Source: Clostridium zeae
GTDB taxonomy: Bacteria; Bacillota; Clostridia; Clostridiales; Clostridiaceae
Reading direction: 5' to 3'
Length of the DNA stretch: 64,000 nt
Assembly: GCF_017312485.1 (NCBI RefSeq)
Contig: NZ_BMBA01000001.1
Span: forward strand, 1,688,396 to 1,752,395
The notes beneath the pieces were generated by a model. The model was not told the DNA's origin, ran no database searches, and saw only the letters and a program-made list of their open reading frames with translations. Shown in pieces: positions 28,296-37,789 of the stretch. Made by a program: the position numbers and the translations under genes. The first letter of the stretch is position 1. Every line of letters starts with the position of its first letter.

Positions 28296-30192
28296 CACCT
28301 TCCCCCCTATCGTAATTATAGTTAGGATCTTCCAAGGTCCACTTTCTAGAAACCTTCGGTTGTCTTTTGCTATCCAATGGATTAATGGCATCTGGCCTCT
28401 CTTCTTGTTGCCATATCGGATACCTTATAACATAATCTTTACTTTTTGAGACTTTTGGAGAAACAGGCACTGACAGCGGCACACCAAAAGATTTAATACT
28501 GACTAAATGAATACCCACTAGCATTAAAAAGCAAGTTATTCCATAAAACCCAAGCAAGGCGCCAAAAACAACAAAACCAAATCTTACTACTCTTATTGAT
28601 AATCCTAAACTAAAACTTGGTATAGCAAAGTTGCCAAGACCTGTGATAGCAACGATTATAATAAGCACTGGGCTAACTATATTAGCCTGAACAGCTGCTT
28701 GCCCTAAGATTAAAGCTCCAATTATCCCCAGTGTATTACCAATTATTCCAGGTATTCTGATACCCGCTTCTCTAATAAGTTCAAACGAAAATTCCATTAA
28801 AATCACTTCAACTATTGTAGGAAACGGTACATTTTCCTTCGCTTTGACAATTGCAATAAGCAAATCAGTTGGTATCATCTCCTGATGAAAATTTGTCATA
28901 GCAACATATAGACTTGGTAATAGCGTCGCAATAAATATACCAATCAATCTTACAAATCTTAAAAGCGTCCCATAAGGAAACCTCATAAATGCATCCTCTG
29001 GACTATGAATCAATGACATAATATTTATTGGTACAATCTTAGCAAAAGGAGTATCCTCACAAATAATAGCAATTCGTCCTTCCACTATGTGTGATGCAGC
29101 TCTGTCTGGTCGTTCAGTTGTTAATATGGTTGGAACAATAGAAAAAGGACTATCTTCAATAAATTGTTCTAACATGCCATCCCCTGCATTATAATCAGTC
29201 TCAATACTGGCTATTCTCCTTTTCACCTCATCAACAATTGCTGGATTTGCAAGCCCATTCAGATACATAATGGCACATTGATTTTTATTTCTTTCTCCCA
29301 TACTTAAGAATTCTGTGGTTAAATTCTCATTCTTAATAATTTTTCTTATTAAAGATATATTAACCCTTAAACTTTCATTAAAAGCTTCTTGCGCACCTGT
29401 TACAGTTCCTTCAATAGCTGGCTTCTCAACCCCTCTAGCTGGAAACCCCTTTGTTTCATTAGTCACATAGAAATTGCATTCATTAATATAAAGCACCGTG
29501 TTTCCTAAAAGTATCTCATTAATTACCTCCTTAGGTTTATTTAACTTTTGAGCTTTATTTGTTTCAAGTATACTTTCAAGGATGTACTCTAATTGACATT
29601 GTTGCTCTTTTTGCTTAAATTCATTAACATTTAATAATGGCCTTAATATAAAATCATTAACTAGCTGCTTATCTACTACCCCATCAAGATAAGCAATAAA
29701 CGCCATATATTTATCTGCTATTAGAAATCTTCGAATAATAATATCTTTATTTACTGGAGCATTAAATTTTGAATTAATAAATTTAATGTTATCTTCAATT
29801 GACGTTGTTATTGTCTCATTTTTATCATTTTGTCTTTTATCATTATTATTTACTCCTGAAAATGTACTAGTGGATTTTTTATTCTGGTCATTGTTTTTTC
29901 CATTATAAGTAGTATCTGTATTATTAACCTTCTCTTCTTTTAGCTCATCAACAGTAGGTATGTAGAATTCCTTAACTTGTTTTTTATCTTTATATGAAAT
30001 ATAAGATAGTATTTTAATTAAAAATCCTGCTTTTTTTGCCACTACAATCACCACTCTATCAATAGAATTATAATAATATAGTTTGCGGAATAGATGGAAA
30101 ATACTCATATTTTTAGCCAAAATATATTTAAATAAATTATCTTTCCTTTTACAATTGTTAAAATCAGGCAGGCGCACAAGTTTATTTTTCAC
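28288..30192 (-). CDS. gerKA: Spore germinant receptor subunit A, GerA family
   Basis: 634 residues. The N-terminal part (1-125) has a low-complexity Asn/Lys/Thr-rich stretch (about 90-125). The GerA core begins around 130 (SIEDNIKFINSKFN) with soluble ligand-associated domains and the conserved ESPFSIVP-like segment (here DSPFSIVPTIL). The C-terminal membrane region contains AKENVPFPTIVEVILMEFSF and EAGIRIPG, both strongly conserved. The start is GTG at 30192 with AGGAAATATA upstream. First gene of gerKA-gerKB-gerKC plus the small two-TM gene. Expected to be made in the forespore under sigma-G; I do not see a clear sigma-G promoter. This is the canonical A-B-C gene order. Confidence 0.92.
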   Translation of the reverse strand: MKNKLVRLPDFNNCKRKDNLFKYILAKNMSIFHLFRKLYYYNSIDRVVIVVAKKAGFLIKILSYISYKDKKQVKEFYIPTVDELKEEKVNNTDTTYNGKNNDQNKKSTSTFSGVNNNDKRQNDKNETITTSIEDNIKFINSKFNAPVNKDIIIRRFLIADKYMAFIAYLDGVVDKQLVNDFILRPLLNVNEFKQKEQQCQLEYILESILETNKAQKLNKPKEVINEILLGNTVLYINECNFYVTNETKGFPARGVEKPAIEGTVTGAQEAFNESLRVNISLIRKIIKNENLTTEFLSMGERNKNQCAIMYLNGLANPAIVDEVKRRIASIETDYNAGDGMLEQFIEDSPFSIVPTILTTERPDRAASHIVEGRIAIICEDTPFAKIVPINIMSLIHSPEDAFMRFPYGTLLRFVRLIGIFIATLLPSLYVAMTNFHQEMIPTDLLIAIVKAKENVPFPTIVEVILMEFSFELIREAGIRIPGIIGNTLGIIGALILGQAAVQANIVSPVLIIIVAITGLGNFAIPSFSLGLSIRVVRFGFVVFGALLGFYGITCFLMLVGIHLVSIKSFGVPLSVPVSPKVSKSKDYVIRYPIWQQEERPDAINPLDSKRQPKVSRKWTLEDPNYNYDRGEGDD

Positions 30193-30263
30193 TATATTTC
30201 CTAAAGATTTACCCTGATCACTTGAAAAGCTATCATAAAATTTATATACTCTCCTATACAGTA

Positions 30264-30314
30264 AATAATAAAAACCATGGATATAAAGAAGATATTCTTC
30301 TTTATATCCATGGT
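30264..30314 (-). terminator. Terminator after the BceAB-type genes
   Basis: A perfect 19-bp stem (30274-30292 against 30296-30314, arms around ACCATGGATATAAAG) with a 3-nt loop, followed on the minus strand by a U-rich run. It cleanly separates the ABC genes from gerKA. Confidence 0.88.
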
Positions 30315-30357
30315 CTTAAACTTTATATTTTTATAATGACGATTTCTCCCTATAGTT

Positions 30358-32319
30358 TTATTCCCAACTATTAATCTGTCTTACATACATTGATTTTGCA
30401 AATACATAGTAAATTGTTTGAAGTAATAGATATACCCCAACTATAACCATTAAGTATACACTTAGATTTGCTTTTAACAAATTGCTTAGGGCTTTTATAG
30501 CAAAACAAGTATGGATAAAGGCAACTATAAAAGGTAGAAAAAACATCACCGCACATTGGGTACTTACTATTCTCTTTACTTCACTTATTGATAACCCCAT
30601 CTTTTTAAGCGCTATAAATTCTTGTTTATCTTTTTGAACTTCATTGAACAGCTTGAAATACAATATACTTCCTGTTGCTACAAAAAATAATATTGATATA
30701 AAGGTCCCTATAAAGAAGGTTAAGGTCATTCCTTTCATAATCTCTACCACATCCGTTACTCTTTCATCGAACTTTTTAAGCATTTCCTTTGGAACTTCAC
30801 CCTTAATTTTCGATACTGAATCTGCCGATTTCATCCAATTTTTTAAGCTATATCCATAGTAAACCTTTAGGTTTTCATCCTTTATATTAGTTTTAAGCTT
30901 ATTAAACTCTTCATCACTTACTACAGCTGTACTAGCATTTCTTTCATCAGTATTAATTACGCTCCCACTAATTTCTTGTTTTATCTTCCAAGTAGTAGAT
31001 TTTCCCTCTACATTTAACTTTAACTCACTTTTATCAGCAAACAGTTTTTTTGACTCACCACCGTTAAAGTTATAGGAATCTATAAATATTTCTCCAGCTT
31101 TAAGATTAATAGACGATGTTTTTTGCACCTTTGCTAGAGCATTATAATCTGTATTAGACATAATATTAAAATTCATTTTATTAGGAAAAGTACTATGTTT
31201 TGCTGTTTCTTCTGCTGACAAACCTTCATTAACAGCATTTATAAGAATAACTTTATTTTTATATGTTATTTCTTCTCCACCATCTTTAAGAATTTTTTCT
31301 ACTCTTTCAGGCGCAATTACCTGATGTGAATTTACCCCCTCTTCATAAAAGCTTAAGTCCTGTGGAAAATTGGTTGTAATATTTTTTTGTATTACCTTTT
31401 GAAAAGAGTATACTGATGCAGAAGCAGTCAAAGTCACTGCTGAAAGTATTGAAACAGTAAATAATATTCTTGAATTATCTTTAAGTTTATATACTATTTG
31501 AGATAGTGTTATCATGTTGATGCCCTTATAAAAAACTTCCTTATTCTTTTGAAGTTTATTGGTAAAATACACGCTGAATTGTGAGTACAGCATAAAGGTT
31601 CCCGCAACAGTAACTATCAAGATAGGAAACATAGTAAATATTATCGCTTGGTTTGAGAACAGAGCCAAGATATATCCAATTGCAATAAGAACTATAGATA
31701 AAACTGCTTTTATTCTTGAAAATTTAGGCACTGGCTTTGCAACTCTAGCGCCTCTAAGCAACTCTATTATATTGTTATTCTTTATTCTATAGCTTGATAT
31801 AAAACCTATTCCTTGAAACAATACTAAGAAACACAGTATTGTCAATATCAAAGCTTTAAGTGATATAACTAACGGAAGTTCAGCATCCAATATCAAAATT
31901 GCTGAAACTGCCATAAAAAATAGCTTCGAAAACAATACTCCTAAAAGAAGTCCTGTTGCTATAGAAAAGACGGAAACAATAAGATTTTCAAACATGACAT
32001 AACTTCTTATCTGGCCTTTAGTAAGCCCAAATAACGATAAAAGACCAAACTCCTTTTCTCTAGACTTCAAAAAACTTGAGATAGAGTAGTTTGTAAATAC
32101 TACTGTGAATACAAGTATTACAATCTCACAAAGATACATCGCTCGTAGCGTTCCTGCACCCATTTGCCCCATTATACCAATTTTGCCCACTTTAGGGTTT
32201 AGCATAAAATTAGCGAATATAAAGAACACCATAACCACTAAGGCATTACTTAAATAATACATTACAAATTTATTCAAATTTCCTTTTATATTTTTAAAGG
32301 CTATACTACGCAAGGTCAT
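30358..32319 (-). CDS. BceB-type ABC transporter permease (FtsX family)
   Basis: 653 residues. The membrane arrangement fits BceB permeases: an N-terminal FtsX core (about 1-300), a large extracytoplasmic region (about 310-520) and a C-terminal group of segments (about 530-645). The N-terminus MTLRSIAFKNIKGNLNKFV is typical. These permeases work with a BceA ATPase to free lipid II-cycle intermediates from peptide antibiotics and transmit the flux signal to a BceS-type kinase. AGGAGGACGA precedes the start, and the start overlaps the ATPase stop by 14 nt. The adjacent kinase and regulator complete the module. The peptide recognised (for example bacitracin-like or lantibiotic) cannot be read from the sequence. 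Confidence 0.9.
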   Translation of the reverse strand: MTLRSIAFKNIKGNLNKFVMYYLSNALVVMVFFIFANFMLNPKVGKIGIMGQMGAGTLRAMYLCEIVILVFTVVFTNYSISSFLKSREKEFGLLSLFGLTKGQIRSYVMFENLIVSVFSIATGLLLGVLFSKLFFMAVSAILILDAELPLVISLKALILTILCFLVLFQGIGFISSYRIKNNNIIELLRGARVAKPVPKFSRIKAVLSIVLIAIGYILALFSNQAIIFTMFPILIVTVAGTFMLYSQFSVYFTNKLQKNKEVFYKGINMITLSQIVYKLKDNSRILFTVSILSAVTLTASASVYSFQKVIQKNITTNFPQDLSFYEEGVNSHQVIAPERVEKILKDGGEEITYKNKVILINAVNEGLSAEETAKHSTFPNKMNFNIMSNTDYNALAKVQKTSSINLKAGEIFIDSYNFNGGESKKLFADKSELKLNVEGKSTTWKIKQEISGSVINTDERNASTAVVSDEEFNKLKTNIKDENLKVYYGYSLKNWMKSADSVSKIKGEVPKEMLKKFDERVTDVVEIMKGMTLTFFIGTFISILFFVATGSILYFKLFNEVQKDKQEFIALKKMGLSISEVKRIVSTQCAVMFFLPFIVAFIHTCFAIKALSNLLKANLSVYLMVIVGVYLLLQTIYYVFAKSMYVRQINSWE

Positions 32320-33073
32320 TGTATCGTCCTCCTATTAAAGTAAGTGAGTCCATAATTTCCTTAAAGAAAGCCTGTCTGTTGCCTCCTTTTACAATTTCTA
32401 AAAAATTCTTGCCATCCTTTATCATTATTATTCTCTCACAGAAACTAGCAGCAAAAGGATCGTGAGTTACCATCATAATAGTTGCTTTCTTTTCTTTATT
32501 TAAATTAGTTAGAGACTCCATCACATCCTGAGAGGCCTTTGAATCAAGATTACCTGTTGGTTCATCTGCAAGAATTATAGATGGATCATGTATTAACGCT
32601 CTTGCACAAGCTGCTCTTTGCTGCTGACCACCAGAAGTCTCATAAGGTCTTTTATTTAAGATGTCCTTTATATTTAAAAGATCAGCAATATCCTCTACCT
32701 TTTTTTCAATTTCTGAAACCTTAAGTTTATCAAGTACAAGCGGAAGTATTATATTCTCCTTTATAGATAAGGAATCCAGTAGGTTAAAATCTTGAAATAT
32801 AAATCCTAGCTCCTTTCTTCTAAATAAAGCAGATTTTTTCTCATCAAGCTTGCTAGGATTCACTCCATTTATAAGAAGTTCTCCTGAAGACGGAATATCA
32901 ATTGTGGCAAGGATATTTAAAAGGGTACTCTTTCCACTTCCTGAAGGTCCCATAACCCCAACAAATTCTCCTTCTTGAATATTTATGTTAAACATATCTA
33001 ATGCTTTTACCTTTAAGCCTCCTCTTTTATCACCATATATCTTTGTTATATTTTCAGCCTTTAATATAGACAT
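32306..33073 (-). CDS. BceA-type ABC transporter ATPase
   Basis: About 255 residues with Walker A GPSGSGKST (42-50), the ABC signature SGGQQQR and Walker B IILADEP. The sequence FRRKELGFIFQDFNLLDSLS is typical of the MacB/LolD/BceA ATPase class. The ATG at 33073 is used because GGAAGG precedes it and homologues start with a MSILKAENITKIYG-like motif; the upstream reading to 33121 has no ribosome binding site. Translationally coupled to the permease. Its own upstream region and the terminator after the kinase gene suggest the two ABC genes form a separate unit from the two-component genes, as in Bacillus bce loci where BceR induces bceAB. Confidence 0.92.
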   Translation of the reverse strand: MSILKAENITKIYGDKRGGLKVKALDMFNINIQEGEFVGVMGPSGSGKSTLLNILATIDIPSSGELLINGVNPSKLDEKKSALFRRKELGFIFQDFNLLDSLSIKENIILPLVLDKLKVSEIEKKVEDIADLLNIKDILNKRPYETSGGQQQRAACARALIHDPSIILADEPTGNLDSKASQDVMESLTNLNKEKKATIMMVTHDPFAASFCERIIMIKDGKNFLEIVKGGNRQAFFKEIMDSLTLIGGRYNDLA

Positions 33074-33402
33074 TGTATCCTTCCTTTCAGTTGCTATTTT
33101 AGTTTTCAGCACTCTGTTCAAATTAATTTTTTATTCATTCGATGCTTTAATGTACTTTGCAAAGATTTAATTTAAACAGTATTCTTAAACATTATCTAGG
33201 ATCTAACCTTAATCCTATGTACTTATTATAAAAAAAATAGAGAAATCAAGGTATCGATTTCTCTTTCAAATATAATTTTAAGCTTACAATATTGAAAGGT
33301 TTCTAATGTTAAAATTTATCTATCACTCCTCCGAGACTTTAATGAGCTTCACAAAGAATTAATATGATTTTCTACAATGAGATAGCTAAAACTATATAAC
33401 TA
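33074..33402. other. Intergenic region with kinase terminator and an imperfect repeat
   Basis: Contains the terminator at 33229-33264 and two related stretches of about 35 bp (33139-33172 and 33331-33367, sharing CTTTAATG and CAAAGA-TTAAT). These may be regulatory sites for the response regulator or remnants of a duplication. No gene is supported. Confidence 0.35.
33229..33264 (-). terminator. Terminator after the BceS-type kinase gene
   Basis: A perfect 9-bp stem, AGAGAAATC (33239-33247) against GATTTCTCT (33256-33264), followed by a run of U on the minus strand (complement of 33229-33237). Confidence 0.8.
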
Positions 33403-34455
33403 TTAAAGGTTAAATATGTTCTTACCCTTGTAGAATATAATAGAGAAAGTAGTTCCGAAACCTTCTTGTGAGTTTACAAGTAGTCCGTGTCCTAAGTTGT
33501 CGCAAACTTTCTTTGATAGATGCATCCCCATACCTGTGGATTCAGAGGTTTTTCGTCCATTTTTTCCTGTAAAGAAGGCATTGAAAACTCTGCTTAAGTC
33601 TTCTTTAGGTATACCTATCCCTTGATCACTTATAGATAATGTGATCTTTGAAGTTTCTTCAATAACATCGAAGGTAATAAACTTACTTTCTTCTGAGTCA
33701 GATTTAGAATATTTTATTGCATTTATAACTATTTGGTTTATCACAAAGTAAATCCACTTTCTGTCTGATTCCACCGATACTTCTTTATTAATGTTTATCT
33801 TAGGAAATATATGATGTCTTATCATAGACTTTTTATTATCATTAATAACTTTTCTAGCAATAGATATTATATCCAAACTTTCCACATTAAAATCAAGATT
33901 AAATTCATTAAGCCTAGCATTATAAAGCATCATGTCAAGACCATGAGCTAGTTTTTCATTTTCTTCCGATATACTTTGAAACACCTCTCTTGACTCTTCA
34001 TTTACTTGCTCTTGAAGTAAAAGATTAATAACCGATACTGGTGTCTTCATCTGATGAACCCACTGATTTACAAAATAGATATACTGTTTATGTGCTTCCT
34101 CATACTTTATTGTTCTATTCCCTGAAAGCTTATAAAGTTTCAACAAAATCTTTTTAAAAATCTCTTGCTCAGAGTTATTAGAACTACCTATATTAAGTAT
34201 ATAATCCAAATCCTCTTCAGCATTAAGTATTGAATTCAGCTGATTATAAAAATTCTTATTTCTACAATAATCATATAATAAAAAAATCATATAAAAAGCT
34301 ATAGAAACTAAGAAAGCATAAAATATATTGCTAATCGGAATTTCCAATCTATTTATTATTAAGGTTAAATACATTATAAGAATAACTACACAAGTGCTAA
34401 TAATATATACCGCAGTATAGGTAATTCTATCCTTAAGAAAACTTCTAAACTTCAT
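33403..34455 (-). CDS. BceS-type intramembrane-sensing histidine kinase
   Basis: 350 residues. Two membrane segments (about 12-34 and 41-61) are joined by only a few residues, so there is no real extracellular sensor domain. This is the hallmark of kinases that sense through their partner ABC permease. The phosphoacceptor is H134 (WVHQMKTPVS). The ATPase domain shows NQIVINAIKYS (N box), DQGIGIP (G1) and STGMGMHLSK (G2). AGGTGATATAA precedes the start. It lies 81 bp after the response regulator gene and is followed by a terminator before the ABC genes. Confidence 0.92.
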   Translation of the reverse strand: MKFRSFLKDRITYTAVYIISTCVVILIMYLTLIINRLEIPISNIFYAFLVSIAFYMIFLLYDYCRNKNFYNQLNSILNAEEDLDYILNIGSSNNSEQEIFKKILLKLYKLSGNRTIKYEEAHKQYIYFVNQWVHQMKTPVSVINLLLQEQVNEESREVFQSISEENEKLAHGLDMMLYNARLNEFNLDFNVESLDIISIARKVINDNKKSMIRHHIFPKININKEVSVESDRKWIYFVINQIVINAIKYSKSDSEESKFITFDVIEETSKITLSISDQGIGIPKEDLSRVFNAFFTGKNGRKTSESTGMGMHLSKKVCDNLGHGLLVNSQEGFGTTFSIIFYKGKNIFNL

Positions 34456-34536
34456 TTATATCACCTGCCTTACATGATAATGCCTCATTTAGTAAAAAAC
34501 TATATTTCTAAATTATATAATCTTATTCTCTGGGTA

Positions 34537-35226
34537 TTACCAGTTTGCTATTATTCTGTAGCCCTGTCCTCTCTTTGTCTCTATTACATCTTTAATACCG
34601 AGTTCTTCTAGTCTTTTTCTTACCCTTGTCATATTTACTGATAGCGTGTTATCATCAACAAAATCTATATCATTCCATAAAACTTCTAGTAAGGTCTCCC
34701 TTGAAACAATCTTATTACTGTTCTTCACTAAAGAATATAATAGTTGAAACTCCTTCTTACTTAGTTCAACTTTCTTTTCCTTATACTCTACTATATTTTG
34801 ATCGATATATAAAAACAAACCATTTACTTCAAACACATCACTACTGGTACTTTCAGCATAACTTCCATAAACTCTTCTTATAACTCCCTTTATTTTTGCT
34901 AACAGCACATCATAGGAAAAGGGCTTAGTTATATAGTCATCCCCACCATTTTCAATAGCCATAACCTGATCCATATCTGAATCTCTTGCTGATATAAATA
35001 TAATAGGAACATTTGACACCGTTCTTATATCTCTACACCAGTAAAAACCATCAAACAGTGGTAGATTTATATCCATAAGAACAAGATTAGGATTGTTAGT
35101 TACAAATTCTGTTTTTATCTTAGAAAAATCCTCTACAAGATAAGTTTTATACCCATATCTCTCTAGATGATTTTTTATTAATTCACTTAATTTCTTATCA
35201 TCCTCGATTATCATTATACTGTACAT
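34537..35226 (-). CDS. BceR-type response regulator (OmpR family)
   Basis: 229 residues: receiver domain (1-120) with the phosphorylated D52 (LVLMDINLP) and the conserved K in ITKPFS, then a winged-helix DNA-binding domain (about 130-229) with NTLSVNMTRVRKRL and KRGQGYRI. It is first in the two-component transcript. A palindrome, ATAGCTCAAGCTAT (35261-35274), lies in its upstream region. It probably activates the downstream ABC genes when the kinase reports transporter activity. Confidence 0.92.
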   Translation of the reverse strand: MYSIMIIEDDKKLSELIKNHLERYGYKTYLVEDFSKIKTEFVTNNPNLVLMDINLPLFDGFYWCRDIRTVSNVPIIFISARDSDMDQVMAIENGGDDYITKPFSYDVLLAKIKGVIRRVYGSYAESTSSDVFEVNGLFLYIDQNIVEYKEKKVELSKKEFQLLYSLVKNSNKIVSRETLLEVLWNDIDFVDDNTLSVNMTRVRKRLEELGIKDVIETKRGQGYRIIANW

Positions 35227-35538
35227 TTAGTACCTCCTGAACTTCCTATATCATATAAATATAGCTCAAGCTATCTATAGCCTCATACCATTTTCATTTT
35301 ACCATATAATTTACATAAAATCAGTTTTTCCTCTTCTACCCCTCAATGTAATTATGTCCATAAAATATGCTACTAGATTACCTGAAAATGTTTTACTTAA
35401 ATTCTATAAGGTTATGTAGTTGCAACTACTAGATTGAAGTATAGTTTTACTAAAAATAAATAGGCGTTATATCAACGATTTTTTATCACCAATATAACGC
35501 CCTTAATATTATAATATTGATTTGTAATATTATAAGTC
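35227..35538. other. Intergenic region between GH43 and response regulator genes
   Basis: Holds the GH43 terminator (35463-35501) and the promoter region of the two-component genes with a small palindrome (35261-35274). Nothing coding is seen. Confidence 0.4.
35463..35501 (-). terminator. Terminator of the GH43 gene
   Basis: A perfect 10-bp stem, GGCGTTATAT (35463-35472) against ATATAACGCC (35492-35501), with a 19-nt loop and AU-rich sequence following on the minus strand. Confidence 0.75.
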
Positions 35539-37002
35539 CTAACCTACTTTAGTTAATTTCCATATTTGTGCATTATTTCCGTTATCCTGCCACTGATCTA
35601 TCTGCGCACCACTTTGTGTTGATGCTCCTGCAACATCTAGAGGAAGATTACTAGCTTTATTCACTATCTTATATACTCCATTGCCCATGTCTTCAATTCT
35701 AAATCTTTGTGCATCTTGGCCATTATCAGTACATATCTGATATGCAACGGCACCACCAAGAGCTGTTGATCCATAAGGATTGTCAACACACATATTAGGA
35801 GCACACATTGGAACTATCTTGTAGTATCCACCACCACAATCTACAAATTTGAATTGTTGTGCTGCTGTTCCATTACTTTGATATTGCTGAAGCTTAGTGC
35901 CATCAGCATTTTTGCCACCAGATACATCTAAGTTAAGATTACTGCATAGTGCTGTAAGGGTATATATACCGTTATTTACAAGTGGCATGCTGTTTCCAGT
36001 GGATGGTACTTGAAGTGGAACATTTGGCTGTACTGGCACACCAAACATTGGAGTGCCATTACTTAGCATTGTAAATTGCTGCATTCTTATATTTCTTGTC
36101 CATCCTGATCCCTGTGATACTGCAGCATGATATACAATCCAGTTTTGCACTCCATCTGGTGATTTTACAAAACTAGCATGTCCTGGGCCATATACATCTC
36201 CAAACTTAGAAAATACAGGACCAACCTTTGTATAAGCAGCTCTGTTCATTAAATCTCCATTTGTACAAGTAAGCCTTCCTAAACAATAATCATCTGTCCA
36301 ACTTCCACTTGCAGAATAGATTATATTTACTGTTGATCCGCTTACAATTACTTCTGGACCTTCATTTATATATGGTGTTCCATTCCTCTCCCAGCTTTGA
36401 TCAGGTGTAGATATTAGTACTCTATCGCCTGATATAGTATATGGATTACTCATCTTAGCTATATATAAGTTTTGTGCCACATTAGTAGTACCTTCCCAAC
36501 CAGACCATATAAAGTATAGTTGATTATTGTAATCTAAAACTGTCCCATCTATAGCCCATCTATCTGTAGCAGCTGCAACCTTTCCTTTAAAGTTGAAAGC
36601 TCCATTTAGTGGATTATTTGCATCTGTACCACCTTCTAAGCAATACATTCTATGATTTTCATTTGCGCCGTTATCAGCAGCAAAATAAATATACCATCTG
36701 CCTCTTACATAGTGCAATTCTGGTGCCCAGGTTTCACTTGAATATGGGGTTCCTGAAGGGGCTGTCCATACTGTTGTTGCTGTTCCACTAGTTATGCCTT
36801 CAAGAGTTGAGGATTTTCTAATAGTTATAGTATTAACACCATTTGACTGAACATAATAGTAAGATCCACCAGCTGAAATAACCCAAGGATCCGCCCCACC
36901 TCCTAGCGGATTAGTAAAAGTGGCAGCAGATGCTTTAACACCTAGATCTGGTAAACAAATTAGAAAAATCATGACTAAACATAGAAAAAACTTTTTAAAC
37001 AT
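35539..37002 (-). CDS. Secreted GH43-family arabinofuranosidase/arabinanase-like enzyme with ricin-type lectin domain
   Basis: 487 residues. Signal peptide about 1-27 (ends in VKASAA). GH43 five-bladed propeller at about 28-335: catalytic base D38 (GADPW), pKa-modulating D152 (AIDGTV) and catalytic acid E214 (INEGPEV) are all present. YGPGHASFV and the ETWAPELHY segment fit alpha-L-arabinofuranosidase-type members. The C-terminal 350-487 is a ricin-B/CBM13-like beta-trefoil with three repeats each ending in a QxF/QxW-type motif (AAQQFKF, DAQRFRI, NAQIWKL). Likely acts outside the cell on arabinan or arabinoxylan side chains. The ribosome binding site is GGAGAGGTG. Upstream, the minus strand carries GGAGGGATG at about the same distance as in the second GH16 gene. 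Confidence 0.88.
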   Translation of the reverse strand: MFKKFFLCLVMIFLICLPDLGVKASAATFTNPLGGGADPWVISAGGSYYYVQSNGVNTITIRKSSTLEGITSGTATTVWTAPSGTPYSSETWAPELHYVRGRWYIYFAADNGANENHRMYCLEGGTDANNPLNGAFNFKGKVAAATDRWAIDGTVLDYNNQLYFIWSGWEGTTNVAQNLYIAKMSNPYTISGDRVLISTPDQSWERNGTPYINEGPEVIVSGSTVNIIYSASGSWTDDYCLGRLTCTNGDLMNRAAYTKVGPVFSKFGDVYGPGHASFVKSPDGVQNWIVYHAAVSQGSGWTRNIRMQQFTMLSNGTPMFGVPVQPNVPLQVPSTGNSMPLVNNGIYTLTALCSNLNLDVSGGKNADGTKLQQYQSNGTAAQQFKFVDCGGGYYKIVPMCAPNMCVDNPYGSTALGGAVAYQICTDNGQDAQRFRIEDMGNGVYKIVNKASNLPLDVAGASTQSGAQIDQWQDNGNNAQIWKLTKVG

Positions 37003-37789
37003 TTAATATACACCTCTCCAAATTTGAATTTGATATATTAGGTAATGTTGTTTTTCTCTCATCCCTCCCTTGTTTAATTATTATTTTTTCAACTTTCTGT
37101 AATATCCAAGCATACATCCTATTTATAATTTAGAGATTTTAATTTAAGATAACTGAGATTAATAAAATTTACCTAATGCAACGTAATATATTGAATGAAA
37201 ATTTTTTAGGATTAAAGTATCAAAAGAAATTTGTAGATTTGTTTTTAATCATGTTAAAATATCTTATATTATTGTAAATAATCATAATTATTGTGATTAT
37301 GATTATAGAAAATTTTATATTAGTAAAAGTATTTTGATTTATTGAGACAGATAGACATTAAAACTACTGTATCTAAGCTTTTAGAAATGAAGATTTCAAT
37401 GTGATGCTTCTTTGTATTTGGCATATATAATTTATATATAACCCATCAATCATGTTTATATACAAATATTATATTATTATCCTTACAATAATTCAATATA
37501 TTTGTTAATAATTAGGTTGAAGCTAATCAAATATTTACATAATTCATCTTTAGAAAAAGACATAGTCTGTGCTCTCTTCATCATGATATTTTATTATATC
37601 AGCTTCTGAAGTTTACACAGACTTATTTTACACTCTCTTTTTATTATAGATCTTAGCTTTCTTCTATACCCTTTTAGTCCCACAATTACTAATGTGGCTA
37701 ACTATGGGTATTTTCCTCTATTAAAATAGGAATCTTTAGAACAGTTTCTAACTTCATTTTATAACAATGCATTATAAAAAATCAGATAA
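37003..37789. other. Long gene-free region with several inverted repeats
   Basis: 787 bp, very AT-rich. Visible structure: GGAGGGAT on the minus strand (37061-37068); a perfect hairpin TAATCATAAT (37279-37288) with ATTATGATTA (37296-37305); and a longer structure AGTCTGTG (37564-37571) with CACAGACT (37616-37623), with a nested GATAT/ATATC helix. A short AT-only hairpin (37757-37779) close to the LacI stop may serve as its terminator. No protein-coding frame is supported. Confidence 0.4.
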
